In this document: in pieces, positions 16,368 to 25,470 of the stretch | Position numbering within the stretch: the stretch's first letter is position 1 | Layout: every line of letters begins with the position of its first letter | Source of the DNA: Verrucomicrobiota bacterium | Lineage (GTDB): Bacteria > Verrucomicrobiota > Verrucomicrobiia > Limisphaerales > UBA1319 | Assembly (NCBI GenBank): GCA_022711435.1 | Contig: JAKLFB010000035.1 | Span: 1-64,000 of the forward strand | DNA length: 64,000 nucleotides | Direction of reading: 5' to 3' | Notes under the pieces: generated by a model | What the model was told of the DNA's origin: nothing | The model's input: only the letters and a program-made list of their open reading frames with translations | Databases searched by the model: none | Position numbers and translations under genes: made by a program

Positions 16368-18035
16368 ATGCCGATGGAACCTTTGGCGGACCGCCGGGCC
16401 GGGCGACGAGCCATCCTTCTGGCCCTATTCCTTTTATCCGTTGAAGCGGCCTGGGCGGCCGGAGGCGAGGACTTCCGGATCGAAGGGAGGGCGGAGTCGA
16501 TGCTGACGGGGCAACCGGTGTCGAACGGGAGAATCGAGATTCGCCTTCGCCGGCCGGAGCTGCTGGTTGGGGGGGTATACCGGCTGGGTCGTCTTGCGGA
16601 GTGCCCAGCGGTGTGGCGGGGGCGGACGGACGAGGCGGGCCGGTTCGAAGCAGCGGTCGGGCTGGGGGAGGGAGCGGTCTGGCTGGCGGTGGGGATCGAG
16701 GCGGATGGCTGGCTGGGGCAGGAGCGGACCCTGATTCCTGCGGTGGCGGGAGGCGCCGAGTCGATCGAGTTTGGGTTGATCCATGCCGAGCTGCTGGCCG
16801 GGGAGGCGGAGGGCGTCAGGCAGGCGCATCGCGAGCAGGGCGGCGATGAGGCCGATGATCCGCCGGCGGCGCAGGCATTCGAGCCGGCGGACCTGGATAT
16901 GCGGCGGGCGGAGGCGGCCGGGGCGCCGGCGTTTGCCGTGCCTGAGGAGGTCTATGTAAGCAGCCTGGCAGGCACGGGATACACGGGTTTCATGGATTTG
17001 GACGAGCTGATCGCGGGCACCGTGACCGCTGAGATGAACGATGGTTTCCCGTTTGAAGCGCTGAAGGCGCAGGCGGTCGCGGCCCGCAGCTTCGCCCTGG
17101 ATCGGCTCCGGCGGCGCGGCTATGCGAATGGCGGGCAGGCTTACACCTCGCAGGTCGGTGCCAAGAGCCGCAACGCCACAGCAAACACGTCGCGCCGAGT
17201 AGCGCTCCACGAGGGGCAGGTGATCACAGCCTATTTTTCAGCGCGGTGCAACGGGGATTACACCCTGAACAGCGAGGAGGGCCCGACCTTGTCGAACTGC
17301 CGGGTGGGCGGGCTCGGGGCGGGCTATGTGCCATGGGCGCGATCGCGTCCGTGCAGCGGGCACGTCAACTGCTCGAGCACGACCGAGAAGTGCTGCACGA
17401 TCGTGGCGGGGGGGAGGATGCAGCACATATACGGGCACGGGGTGGGGATGTGCCAGCGGGGGGCGCAGCAGTTTGCGGGGCGGGACGGCTGGGGATGGCG
17501 CCGGATCCTGACCCACTATTACACCGGGATCGAGATCGCGAACGTGCCGGAGGTGGGTGCCGATTCGCCCGTGGCTGCGTCGGCGGCAGTGAACGTGCGG
17601 TCGGCGCCGTGCGGAGGCGTCGTGCTGACAAGCATCCCGGCGGGCCAGCGGGGATTCATCGTCGGCGGTCCGGAGCGTCCGGCCTGCGGTCTTGCCTCCC
17701 CGTACGAGCGCATGACGTGGTGGGAGGTGTGGTGGGCGGGCAACGTGCGCGGCTGGGTGGCGGAGGATTACTTGCAGGCGACCGGCGAATCGGCGCCCGC
17801 CTCATTGGATCTGGAGGCGGCGCCCACGGCTGGCGGGGTTCGGCTGACGTGGCCGATCCAGTTCCCGTCGGCGATCGTCGAGGCAGCCGAATCGCTGTCG
17901 CCGACGGCGTCGTGGGTGGCCCTGGCGAACCGGCCGGGATATCAGATGGACCGGTGGCGGATGGAGCTGCCGACGGATCAGCGGCAGACGTTTTACCGGA
18001 TCCGGCGTCCTGTGCTGGACGGCGACGTGCCGTAG
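16368..18035 (+). CDS. Exported SpoIID/LytB-domain protein with bacterial SH3 region
   Basis: Predicted secreted protein of 555 aa. The signal sequence is at residues 12-30 (AILLALFLLSVEAAWAA). An N-terminal beta region resembles a carboxypeptidase-regulatory fold. A SpoIID/LytB domain (about 205-400) has VTAEMNDGFPFEALKAQ, in which E222 matches the catalytic Glu of SpoIID lytic transglycosylases; it also has AVAARSFAL and GHGVGMCQRGAQQ. An SH3-like segment follows (AAVNVRSAPCG to GWVAEDYL), then a C-terminal beta domain ending TFYRIRRP. It probably cleaves or remodels peptidoglycan glycan. The ATG at 16368 is one base after the stop of the LarA-like gene, suggesting co-transcription. A longer frame starting at 16113 overlaps that gene and is rejected. 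Confidence 0.85.
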   Translation: MPMEPLADRRAGRRAILLALFLLSVEAAWAAGGEDFRIEGRAESMLTGQPVSNGRIEIRLRRPELLVGGVYRLGRLAECPAVWRGRTDEAGRFEAAVGLGEGAVWLAVGIEADGWLGQERTLIPAVAGGAESIEFGLIHAELLAGEAEGVRQAHREQGGDEADDPPAAQAFEPADLDMRRAEAAGAPAFAVPEEVYVSSLAGTGYTGFMDLDELIAGTVTAEMNDGFPFEALKAQAVAARSFALDRLRRRGYANGGQAYTSQVGAKSRNATANTSRRVALHEGQVITAYFSARCNGDYTLNSEEGPTLSNCRVGGLGAGYVPWARSRPCSGHVNCSSTTEKCCTIVAGGRMQHIYGHGVGMCQRGAQQFAGRDGWGWRRILTHYYTGIEIANVPEVGADSPVAASAAVNVRSAPCGGVVLTSIPAGQRGFIVGGPERPACGLASPYERMTWWEVWWAGNVRGWVAEDYLQATGESAPASLDLEAAPTAGGVRLTWPIQFPSAIVEAAESLSPTASWVALANRPGYQMDRWRMELPTDQRQTFYRIRRPVLDGDVP

Positions 18036-18191
18036 GGGGGGGGCACGCGGCTGCCGAGGACGGACGACCGAGCGGCGCGTCAGGCGCCACGGAGGCGCCC
18101 CATGCAGTTCGCGGCACTCTCCTTCATGGCCATTGGAGGGCCTGGGGAGGAGGCCAGAGGAACGGGTCTTGAATTCTGCCCGGGACTCGCG

Positions 18192-19391
18192 ATGATGCGG
18201 GGCATGATAGCGACACGATTCCACCGAAAAGCCGGTTTCGGCTCTCGCCTCCTGGCGGTGGGGATGCTCTCGGCATGGATCCTCGGTCTGCCGTGGAGCG
18301 GGCAGGGACAGCAGCGTATCCGGACGGAGCTGACCTTTCCCAATCTGCCCGATTATCTGACCCTGAAGTGCGATTTCCACATGCACACCGTCTTTTCGGA
18401 CGGGAACGTATGGCCGACGGTGCGTGCGGACGAGGCCTGGCGGGACGGGCTGGATGTCTTGGCGATCACTGATCATATCGAGTATGTGCCGCATCGGGAC
18501 GACATCGCAGTGAAGCACGGCCGTGCGTATGAGCTGGCGAAGCCCATGGCGGAGGGGTTGGATCTGATCCTGATCCAAGGCGCGGAGATCACGCGCGGCG
18601 AGCCGCCGGGGCACCTGAACGCGATCTTTTTACGGGATGTTCCGGCGCTGCAGACCGAGAAAGTGGAGGATGCGGTCCAGGCGGCGGTGAGCCAGGGGGC
18701 GTTCGTGTTCTGGAACCATCCGGGCTGGAAACAGCCGCAGCAGAAATCGGTATGGTACGATCAGCAGGATCATTTCTATCGCAACGGCTGGCTGCAGGGG
18801 ATCGAGGTGGTCAATGGGGACGATTACGACCCGATCGCGCACCAGTGGTGCCTGGACAAGCAGCTGACGATGATGGGCGACTCGGATGTCCATGATCCGA
18901 TCTGGATGAACTACGATGCGTCGCGCGGGCAGCATCGGCCGGTGACGCTGGTGTTCGCGCGGGAGCGCACGGTCGAGGGGGTGCGGGAGGCGCTGTTTGG
19001 CCGGCGGACGGCCGTCTACTGGCAGGATCGGCTGATCGGCGAGGCGGCGTATCTGAGGCCGCTGTTCGAGGCGTCGCTCGAGTACAAGAGCCGGCGGGTG
19101 AATCTGGCGGGCCGGACGCGAGCGGTGTTGCAGATCCACAATCGCGCGCCGATCGATTTCGTGCTCGAGGCGGACGGGAGGGCGTCGGAAGCGACCGCGA
19201 CGGCCTCGGTGACCCTGGCGGCGGGCAAGACATCGATGATCGAGGTGCGTCCGGCGGCCGGGAACCGGTCGGGCGTGCGCGAGGTGCGATTCCCCTACCG
19301 GGCTCGGAACCTCTGGATTGCGCCCAACGAAGGTTTGCCGGTCGAGCTGGCGGTGAGCATCGACTTCGGCGTGCCGAAGAAGGCACCCTAA
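18192..19391 (+). CDS. Exported PHP-domain metal-dependent phosphoesterase-like protein
   Basis: About 399 aa. A signal peptide (LLAVGMLSAWILGLPWSGQG) precedes a PHP domain with its metal-binding motifs: DFHMHTVFSDG (first His pair and Asp), ITDHIEYV, a Glu in IQGAEITRG, WNHPGW and a C-terminal GDSDVHD. PHP proteins hydrolyse phosphoesters using two or three metal ions; the substrate here is unknown. The C-terminal part (about 300-399) is beta-rich. Start choice is open between ATG 18192, 18195 and 18204; a still longer frame from 18102 would bury the signal peptide and is less likely. The tricorn gene follows 21 bp downstream. Confidence 0.8.
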   Translation: MMRGMIATRFHRKAGFGSRLLAVGMLSAWILGLPWSGQGQQRIRTELTFPNLPDYLTLKCDFHMHTVFSDGNVWPTVRADEAWRDGLDVLAITDHIEYVPHRDDIAVKHGRAYELAKPMAEGLDLILIQGAEITRGEPPGHLNAIFLRDVPALQTEKVEDAVQAAVSQGAFVFWNHPGWKQPQQKSVWYDQQDHFYRNGWLQGIEVVNGDDYDPIAHQWCLDKQLTMMGDSDVHDPIWMNYDASRGQHRPVTLVFARERTVEGVREALFGRRTAVYWQDRLIGEAAYLRPLFEASLEYKSRRVNLAGRTRAVLQIHNRAPIDFVLEADGRASEATATASVTLAAGKTSMIEVRPAAGNRSGVREVRFPYRARNLWIAPNEGLPVELAVSIDFGVPKKAP

Positions 19392-19412
19392 CCCTGGACC
19401 TGGAGAGACAAT

Positions 19413-22400
19413 ATGCGAAACAGCTCAGCAACCCGGTTGGCGGCCTCCAGCCCATGCCGGGCGTGGTTCGGCCGGATGGCATGGTGGATCGGGCTCCTTG
19501 CGGCTGTCGGAGCCAGGCCGATAGCCGGCGCCGCGCCGTCGGAAACCCTGCTGCTGCGATTTCCGGCGATTCACGGTAGCCAGATCGTGTTTGGCCATGC
19601 GGGCGATCTGTATGCCGTGTCCGCGGCCGGCGGGGTGGCGCGGCGGCTGACCAGCGATGCGGGCTACGAGATGTTCCCGCGGTTCTCGCCAGACGGCCGC
19701 TGGCTGGCCTTCACGGCCCAGTATGACGGCAACACGGAGGTCTATGTGATGCCGGCCGGCGGGGGCGAGCCGCGCCGGCTGACCTACACGGCGACGCTGG
19801 ACCGGGACGACGTCTCGGACCGGATGGGGCCGAACAACATTGTCCTGGGCTGGAAGGACGCGCGGACCATAGTCTACCGATCGCGGGAGCACGAGTGGAA
19901 CGATTTCAAGGGGCAGCTTTGTCTGGTGTCGGTCGAGGGGGGGCTGCCCGAGGTCCTGCCGCTGCCGCGGGGCGGCTGGTGCGCCTACTCGCCGGACGGA
20001 CGGCAGCTGGCCTACAACCGGGGCTTCCGCGAGTTCCGGACCTGGAAGCGCTACCGGGGCGGGCAGGCGGACGACCTCTGGCTCTACGATTTCTCGACGC
20101 GCAAGACCACCCATCTGACCGATCATTCGGCCCAGGACATCTTTCCGATGTGGAAGGGCGGGCGCCTCTATTTCGTATCCGACCGCGACGATCGGAAGCG
20201 GATGAACCTTTATGTCATGGACATGACCAACCGGGCGCCGAGGCAGCTGACGCATTTCAAGGATTATGACATCAAGTTTCCAAGCCTGGGGCCGGACGCC
20301 ATCGTCTTCGAGAACGGCGGCGCGCTCTATCGGTTCGATCTGAAGACGGAGCAGGCGCACCGACTGCGAATCCAGGTCCGCGAGGATTTCGCCATCGGCC
20401 GGGGTGGATTGTGGGACGTCAGCGACGAGATTCGCGAAGCCGACGTGGCGCCCGACGGCAGCCGGGCGGTGTTCGGGGCGCGGGGGGAAGTGTTCACGGT
20501 GCCGGCGGCCCATGGGCCGACGCGGAACCTGACGGAGACATCGGGGGTTCACGAACGGAACGCGCGCTGGTCGCCGGACGGGCGGTGGATCGCGTATGTG
20601 AGCGACGCGACGGGCGAGGATGAGATCTGGGTGGCGCCCCAGGACGGGCGGCAGGGGGCGGCCCGGCAGGTGACTCGGGACGGCGACACTTACAAGTACG
20701 CTCCGGTGTGGTCGCCCGACAGCCGCAAGCTGCTCTGGGCGGACAAGAAGCTGCGTCTGCAATGGGTGGATGTCGACACGCTCGAAGTGGTGCTGGTGGA
20801 CCAGGCGACGGCGTGGGAGATCGCGGATTACACCTGGTCGCCTGACAGCCAATGGGTGGCGTGGACGCGCCCGGAGGAGCGCCAGTTCCCCCGCGTCTAC
20901 CTCTACTCGGTGACGCACCGGGAGGGGCGGGCGGTCACGGACGGATGGTTTGCCTCGACCGAGCCGGCCTTCAGCAGCGACGGCAAATACCTGTTTTTCG
21001 TCTCGAACCGGAGCTTTGCGCCGCGCTACAGCCAGACCGAGTGGAACCATGCGTATTTTGATATGGCTCGGATCTTCCTGGTGACGCTGGCGGCGGACAC
21101 GCCGTCGCCGCTCGCGCCCAAGAGCGACGAGGTGAAGACCGGGGCGGGCCCGGACCCGGCGGGCCGGGCGGCGGGCTCGGAGCCCAAGGTGTCATCGGCC
21201 CCGGGCGAGGCCAAGCCCGAATCCGGCGCGGCGGCCTCGCGGTCTCCAGCGGCCGTCCGGGTGGATTATGATGGGTTGCCGGATCGGATCGCGGTCCTGC
21301 CGATCGCGGCCTCGAGCTATCGCGATCTGGCATCGGCGGGCGACAAGCTCTTCTACACCCGGCAGGGGCTCAGGGACGAGAGACGGCGGCTGCTGATGTT
21401 CGACCTGGGCAAGGAGAAGGAGACCGACCTGGGCGAGATCCAGGAATACCGGCTGGCGGCCCATCGCCAGAAGATGCTGGTTCGGATGGACAACGCGTAT
21501 GCGATTGTCGATCTGCCCGCCGCGCGGATCGAGGTGAAAGAGCGCCTCAAGCTGGGCGGGCTCCAGGTGCAGCTCGATCGCCCGGCCGAGTGGCGCCAGA
21601 TCTTCGTCGAGTGCTGGCGGCAGATGCGCGATTTCGTTTTCGACCCGCATCTTCACGCCGTGGACTGGACCGCCATGCGGGCCCGATACGAGCCGCTGCT
21701 CGAGCATGTGCATCACCGGATGGATCTGACCTACCTCATTGGCGAGATGATCGGCGAGATCAATCTGGGGCACTGCTACGTGGGAGGAGGCGATTACCCG
21801 AAGGCGGAGCGGATCGCGCTGGGGCTGCTGGGGGCCGACTGGGAGCGGGACGCCGTGTCGGGCTACTGGCGGATTGCGCGGATCCTGCCGGGGCAGAACT
21901 GGGACTCATCGCTTCGGTCGCCGCTGACGGAGATCGGAGTGGGGGTGAAGGCGGGGGATTATGTGATCGAGATCGATGGCCGGCGGACCGACCGGCTGGC
22001 GAATCCAAACACCGCCCTGGTGAACACGGCGGGCCGTCCCGTGGTGCTGCGGGTCCACAGCGAGCCTCGGCTGGAGGGCAGTCGGACCTGCACCGTGATC
22101 CCGATCGCCGACGATCGGCCGCTGCGCTACTTCGGCTGGGTGCAGCGCAATCTGGAGCGGGTATCGAAGGCCACGGACGGTCGGATCGGGTATGTCCATA
22201 TCCCGAACATGGGGGTCGATGGCTTGAACGAGTTCGTCAAGCTCTACTATCCGCAGACGCACAAGCAGGGCCTGATTGTGGACGTCCGGGGCAATGGAGG
22301 CGGCAACGTGTCGCCGCAGATCATCGAGCGTCTGCGGCGCGAGTGGGTCATGGTGACCGTCGCGCGCAACGCGGCGGTGAACATTGATCCGACGGGGATG

Positions 22401-22787
22401 GTCCTGGGTCCGAAAGTGATGCTGCTGGACGAGTTTTCGGCGTCGGACGGGGACATTGTGGCCTATCGGTTCCGGCATTACGGCCTGGGGCCGATCATCG
22501 GGAAGCGGTCCTGGGGCGGCGTCGTGGGGATTCGGGGATCGCTGCCGTTGCTGGACGGCGGCTATCTGAACCGGCCCGAGTACTCGCGCTATGACATTGC
22601 CGGGCGGGAATGGATCATGGAGGGCCGGGGCGTCGAGCCGGACATCCGGGTGGACAACGATCCGGCGCGCGAGTTTGCAGGCCAGGACGACCAGCTCGAG
22701 CGCGCCATCGCGGTGATCCTCGAGAAGCTCGAGCAGGAGCCGGTTCGGATACCGCCTCCGCCTCCATGGCCGGACAAGAGCCGCTGA
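19413..22787 (+). CDS. Exported tricorn-type protease (S41 family)
   Basis: Protein of 1124 aa with a signal peptide (to about residue 43). TolB/PD40-type beta-propeller repeats follow (LTSDAGYEMFPRFSPDGRWLAF and repeats to about 540), then a Pro/Ala-rich linker (about 570-610), a second beta region, a PDZ domain (about 840-910) and a C-terminal serine protease. The nucleophile is S1011 followed by D1012 (EFSASDGD), H787 is in the GHCYVGGGD block, and the late Glu is E1070 (MEGRGVEPD). The S1011-E1070 distance of 59 matches tricorn S965-E1023 (58). The Ser preceding the active His in archaeal tricorn is Gly786 here. It should trim peptides in the periplasm or outside the cell. The ATG has GGAGAG upstream. 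Confidence 0.9.
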   Translation: MRNSSATRLAASSPCRAWFGRMAWWIGLLAAVGARPIAGAAPSETLLLRFPAIHGSQIVFGHAGDLYAVSAAGGVARRLTSDAGYEMFPRFSPDGRWLAFTAQYDGNTEVYVMPAGGGEPRRLTYTATLDRDDVSDRMGPNNIVLGWKDARTIVYRSREHEWNDFKGQLCLVSVEGGLPEVLPLPRGGWCAYSPDGRQLAYNRGFREFRTWKRYRGGQADDLWLYDFSTRKTTHLTDHSAQDIFPMWKGGRLYFVSDRDDRKRMNLYVMDMTNRAPRQLTHFKDYDIKFPSLGPDAIVFENGGALYRFDLKTEQAHRLRIQVREDFAIGRGGLWDVSDEIREADVAPDGSRAVFGARGEVFTVPAAHGPTRNLTETSGVHERNARWSPDGRWIAYVSDATGEDEIWVAPQDGRQGAARQVTRDGDTYKYAPVWSPDSRKLLWADKKLRLQWVDVDTLEVVLVDQATAWEIADYTWSPDSQWVAWTRPEERQFPRVYLYSVTHREGRAVTDGWFASTEPAFSSDGKYLFFVSNRSFAPRYSQTEWNHAYFDMARIFLVTLAADTPSPLAPKSDEVKTGAGPDPAGRAAGSEPKVSSAPGEAKPESGAAASRSPAAVRVDYDGLPDRIAVLPIAASSYRDLASAGDKLFYTRQGLRDERRRLLMFDLGKEKETDLGEIQEYRLAAHRQKMLVRMDNAYAIVDLPAARIEVKERLKLGGLQVQLDRPAEWRQIFVECWRQMRDFVFDPHLHAVDWTAMRARYEPLLEHVHHRMDLTYLIGEMIGEINLGHCYVGGGDYPKAERIALGLLGADWERDAVSGYWRIARILPGQNWDSSLRSPLTEIGVGVKAGDYVIEIDGRRTDRLANPNTALVNTAGRPVVLRVHSEPRLEGSRTCTVIPIADDRPLRYFGWVQRNLERVSKATDGRIGYVHIPNMGVDGLNEFVKLYYPQTHKQGLIVDVRGNGGGNVSPQIIERLRREWVMVTVARNAAVNIDPTGMVLGPKVMLLDEFSASDGDIVAYRFRHYGLGPIIGKRSWGGVVGIRGSLPLLDGGYLNRPEYSRYDIAGREWIMEGRGVEPDIRVDNDPAREFAGQDDQLERAIAVILEKLEQEPVRIPPPPPWPDKSR

Positions 22788-22877
22788 AGGATACGCTATC
22801 GATTCCCGGGGGTCGAGCGGGATGGACGACATGGCAGCAACCGAAAACAGGCAAGGCGCGGGAGGCGCATCTCGGCG

Positions 22878-24296
22878 ATGATCGCCATCGTGGGGCGGCC
22901 CAACGTGGGGAAATCGGCCCTGTTCAACCGGCTGGTGGGGCGCCGGATCGCCATTGTGCATGACGAGCCCGGCGTGACCCGGGATCGGATCATGGCGGAG
23001 ATGGAGTGGAAAGGGCGATCGCACACCCTGGTGGACACGAGCGGGATTGGGCTGGCGGCGGGGGAGCAGGCGGCGGATGCGCTGGAGCGGGCGGCGCTGG
23101 AGCAGGTCGAGCTGGCGGTGGCCTCGGCGCAGGTCATGATCCTGGTGGTGGACATTGTCCAGGGGCTGACGCCGCTGGACGAGATGGTGGCCGATCGGCT
23201 TCGCCGCCACGGCAAGCCGGTGGTCGTGGCGGCCAACAAGGCGGACCATGAGGGGCTGGACGGGGATTGCGCGGCGTTCGATCGGATGGGGTTTGCGGGA
23301 TGCCTGCCGGTCAGCGCGATTCACGGGCGCGGGATGGGGCCGCTGCTTCGCGCGGTTGTCGATCGGCTGCCGAAAGGGGTGAAGGGCGCCGAGCCGGCGG
23401 GCGGAGAGGGGCAGCCGCCCATGAAGATCGCCATCGTGGGGCGTCCCAACGTGGGCAAGTCATCCTTGACCAACGCGCTGGTGGGCGATCAACGCGTGGT
23501 GGTGACGCCGATCCCCGGGACAACCCGGGACGCCGTGGACGTGCCGTTCGAGCTCGTCCATGGCGGGGTGCGCGAACGCTACGTGCTGATCGACACGGCC
23601 GGCCTGCGCAAGCGCCGGCGCGTGGACGACTCGATCGAGTTCTACAGCGTCAAGCGGGCCGAGGAATCGGTCCAGCGATGCGATCTGGTGGTGATGGTGG
23701 TGGATGCGGAGTCCGGCGTTCTCGAGCAGGACAAGAAGATTGGCGATCTGATCCAGGAGCATCGAAAGCCGTGCGTGGTGGTGGTGAACAAATGGGATCT
23801 GGTGGCACCTCTGGTGGCGGCTGCGCGGAAAAAGGGGGCCGGGAAGGCGCCCCGGCATGGGGCGGCCAAGCCGCCTCCGGCGACGCTGGCCGAGTTCGGA
23901 CGCTGGGTGCAGGAGCAGCTGTTTTTCCTGGACTATGCGCCGGTCGTTTTCGCGTCGGCAGCGTCGGGGTACCATTTGGATCGGTTGCTGGATGCGATTC
24001 GGTTTGTGGGGGCGCAGATGCGCCAGCGAGTGCCGACGGCCTTGCTGAACCGCGCCTTGCGCGAGGCGGTCGAGCGCCGGCAGCCGCCCAGCGCGGCGGG
24101 CACACACCTGAAGCTCTTTTACGCGACCCAGGTGGACACGACGCCGCCGACCTTCTGGCTGTTCGTGAGCCGGCGGGAGCTATGGACGCCCGTCTATGGC
24201 CGGTTTCTGGCGTCCGAGCTGCGGAAGGCGTTTGGCTTCGAGGGATGTCCACTGGTGCTGGTGCCGCGGCCTCGGCGATCCGGCCACGGAAAGTGA
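22878..24296 (+). CDS. der: Ribosome biogenesis GTPase Der (EngA)
   Basis: Double-GTPase needed for maturation of the 50S ribosomal subunit. It is 472 aa with two G domains, each starting with GRPNVGKS (near residues 6 and 184), with switch motifs PGVTRDR and PGTTRDA, DTSGIG and DTAGLRK, and NKAD and NKWD. A KH-like C-terminal domain ends it (about 370-472). An Ala/Lys/Pro-rich insertion (about residues 318-335, AARKKGAGKAPRHGAAKPPP) follows the second NKWD motif and is not usual. The gene lies 90 bp after the tricorn gene on the same strand and converges with the small module downstream. Confidence 0.96.
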   Translation: MIAIVGRPNVGKSALFNRLVGRRIAIVHDEPGVTRDRIMAEMEWKGRSHTLVDTSGIGLAAGEQAADALERAALEQVELAVASAQVMILVVDIVQGLTPLDEMVADRLRRHGKPVVVAANKADHEGLDGDCAAFDRMGFAGCLPVSAIHGRGMGPLLRAVVDRLPKGVKGAEPAGGEGQPPMKIAIVGRPNVGKSSLTNALVGDQRVVVTPIPGTTRDAVDVPFELVHGGVRERYVLIDTAGLRKRRRVDDSIEFYSVKRAEESVQRCDLVVMVVDAESGVLEQDKKIGDLIQEHRKPCVVVVNKWDLVAPLVAAARKKGAGKAPRHGAAKPPPATLAEFGRWVQEQLFFLDYAPVVFASAASGYHLDRLLDAIRFVGAQMRQRVPTALLNRALREAVERRQPPSAAGTHLKLFYATQVDTTPPTFWLFVSRRELWTPVYGRFLASELRKAFGFEGCPLVLVPRPRRSGHGK

Positions 24297-24313
24297 GCGC
24301 GGCGCGGAAGCGA

Positions 24314-24865
24314 TCACGACACGTTGCTTGAAGGATCCGAGCGGCATCTCTTGCGACACCACTCCAGCCGGAGCCGAATTTGTGGCGACTGCATTTCCGC
24401 GACTTCGCTCAACACGTTTTGGACTGCGTCAACAGTGATCCAACCATGGTGCAGCATGGCCGTCACGAAAGACAGGTCCTTTTCTCGCCCGGCAGCCAAC
24501 TTGCTTACCGCAAGGTCCACCGGGCTCAGGCAGAGGCCAATCACGCCGCGGGTATTCTCGTTTTGCAGGGGCACCCAGCGGCTTTGCCAGTTGACCGGCA
24601 GGACCGCCGCCTCTGGATTCACGCCATGAGCGTAATAGCCAAACGTCTCATGGAAAGGGGACTTCTCGCCGATCGAACCGTCGATCAGGTCCGCCTTTTC
24701 CGGCGCATCCAACGGATAAATGTCTGCTTCGGCCGAGACAGCCAGTTCAGCGGGCGGATCGGGAAAACTGCCCAAGATCGCTTGGCTGCCGATCACGACG
24801 AGCCTGTCTGCGCCCGCAATGCTGCCTGCAGCGCGGATGATGTGCTCGAGGTCAAGTCGTCTCAC
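24314..24865 (-). CDS. DUF6036-type nucleotidyltransferase family protein (possible toxin-antitoxin component)
   Basis: A 183-aa protein. The N-terminal part has the shape of a minimal nucleotidyltransferase: LVVIGSQAILGSFPD (GSQA in place of the usual GG/GS), then SAEADIYPLD giving the acidic pair. The middle has LSPVDLAVSKLAAGREKDLSF, typical of DUF6036/AbiEii-like families. It is the second gene of a two-gene unit; its start overlaps the end of the 104-aa gene by 14 bp, so the two are co-translated. Proteins of this kind often occur in toxin-antitoxin or abortive-infection pairs. The assignment rests on remembered family motifs; no activity can be proved. Confidence 0.65.
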   Translation of the reverse strand: MRRLDLEHIIRAAGSIAGADRLVVIGSQAILGSFPDPPAELAVSAEADIYPLDAPEKADLIDGSIGEKSPFHETFGYYAHGVNPEAAVLPVNWQSRWVPLQNENTRGVIGLCLSPVDLAVSKLAAGREKDLSFVTAMLHHGWITVDAVQNVLSEVAEMQSPQIRLRLEWCRKRCRSDPSSNVS

Positions 24866-25166
24866 GGTAGGATCGATAAATTTCCCATCGTTCCCGCGGC
24901 GATAAGATGCCGCAGAAGGGGTCGCTTTGCCGCAGTCGTTGCCCCTGTTCGGACTCGTCCAGCAACAAGGCCCGGATTTCCTCCCACGGCCGCCTGAGGA
25001 TCTCCATCCATTCGCGCACTGCCGGCAGTGGACGTTGATTCAGCCAGCGCTGGCAGGTCGCCCTGGCCTGAGCCAATCCAGCCCGGGCCGGATCGCGGTC
25101 GATTCTGGCCACAATCGCTCGCGCGAGGGCCAGACTGCGCTGGTCGATCTGCTGATGCGTTTTCAT
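24852..25166 (-). CDS. Small conserved protein upstream of the nucleotidyltransferase (putative antitoxin-like partner)
   Basis: A 104-aa soluble, charge-rich, mostly helical protein. Its visible signature is W..IL..PWEEIRALLLDES followed by GQRLRQSDPFCGILSPRERW. I believe this LRQS-PF-GILSPRER pattern recurs in small proteins encoded just before DUF6036 nucleotidyltransferases, but I could not search. The 14-bp overlap with the next gene supports a stoichiometric pair. No DNA-binding motif is obvious. No strong Shine-Dalgarno sequence is seen before the start, so the start may differ. Confidence 0.6.
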   Translation of the reverse strand: MKTHQQIDQRSLALARAIVARIDRDPARAGLAQARATCQRWLNQRPLPAVREWMEILRRPWEEIRALLLDESEQGQRLRQSDPFCGILSPRERWEIYRSYRETT

Positions 25167-25305
25167 TGCGACCTGATGATTCGCATCACCTGCAACTCAT
25201 CGGTTGTTGGATTCTGTTGTTCCACCGCTTACTTTGATCCGTCTGCCTTTGGCTGTCAAACGGCGCCAAGAGGGCTATCGGGAGATGCAGGATCCCACTG
25301 AAACT

Positions 25306-25470
25306 TATGCCAGACCGGCATACGCTGCCCGGCGCCGCCCCGCCCCTGCGGGCTGGGGGTCTTGGGCGGCCTGGCTGTGTTGCTCCTCGCTCACAGACCG
25401 CGCGGGTATGCTCGCTCGTCGCGCCTTGCCAGCCCGCCCAATCCCCTCCAGCAAAATCGGAATTCATTTT
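25306..25470. repeat. Structured multi-hairpin repeat, possibly an IS end or MITE-like element
   Basis: This stretch lies in the 419-bp gap (25167-25585) between the toxin-antitoxin-like pair and the first giant gene; the rest of the gap shows nothing I can name. It starts with a perfect hairpin TATGCC-AGACC-GGCATA (25306-25322). Next is a long inverted repeat, 25362-25375 against 25428-25441, matching at 13 of 14 positions. Inside that loop are two smaller stems (CTGTG/CACAG and GCGCG/CGCGC), so the whole could fold like a cloverleaf. The following bases end in TTTTTGCACAGACCC. The layout looks like a dispersed palindromic element. Only one copy was seen in the window. Confidence 0.45.

Noticed and set aside
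18036..18110. GC-rich palindromes after the SpoIID gene as a terminator
   Set aside because: GGCGCC repeats can pair but no T-run follows on either strand, so a terminator is not supported.
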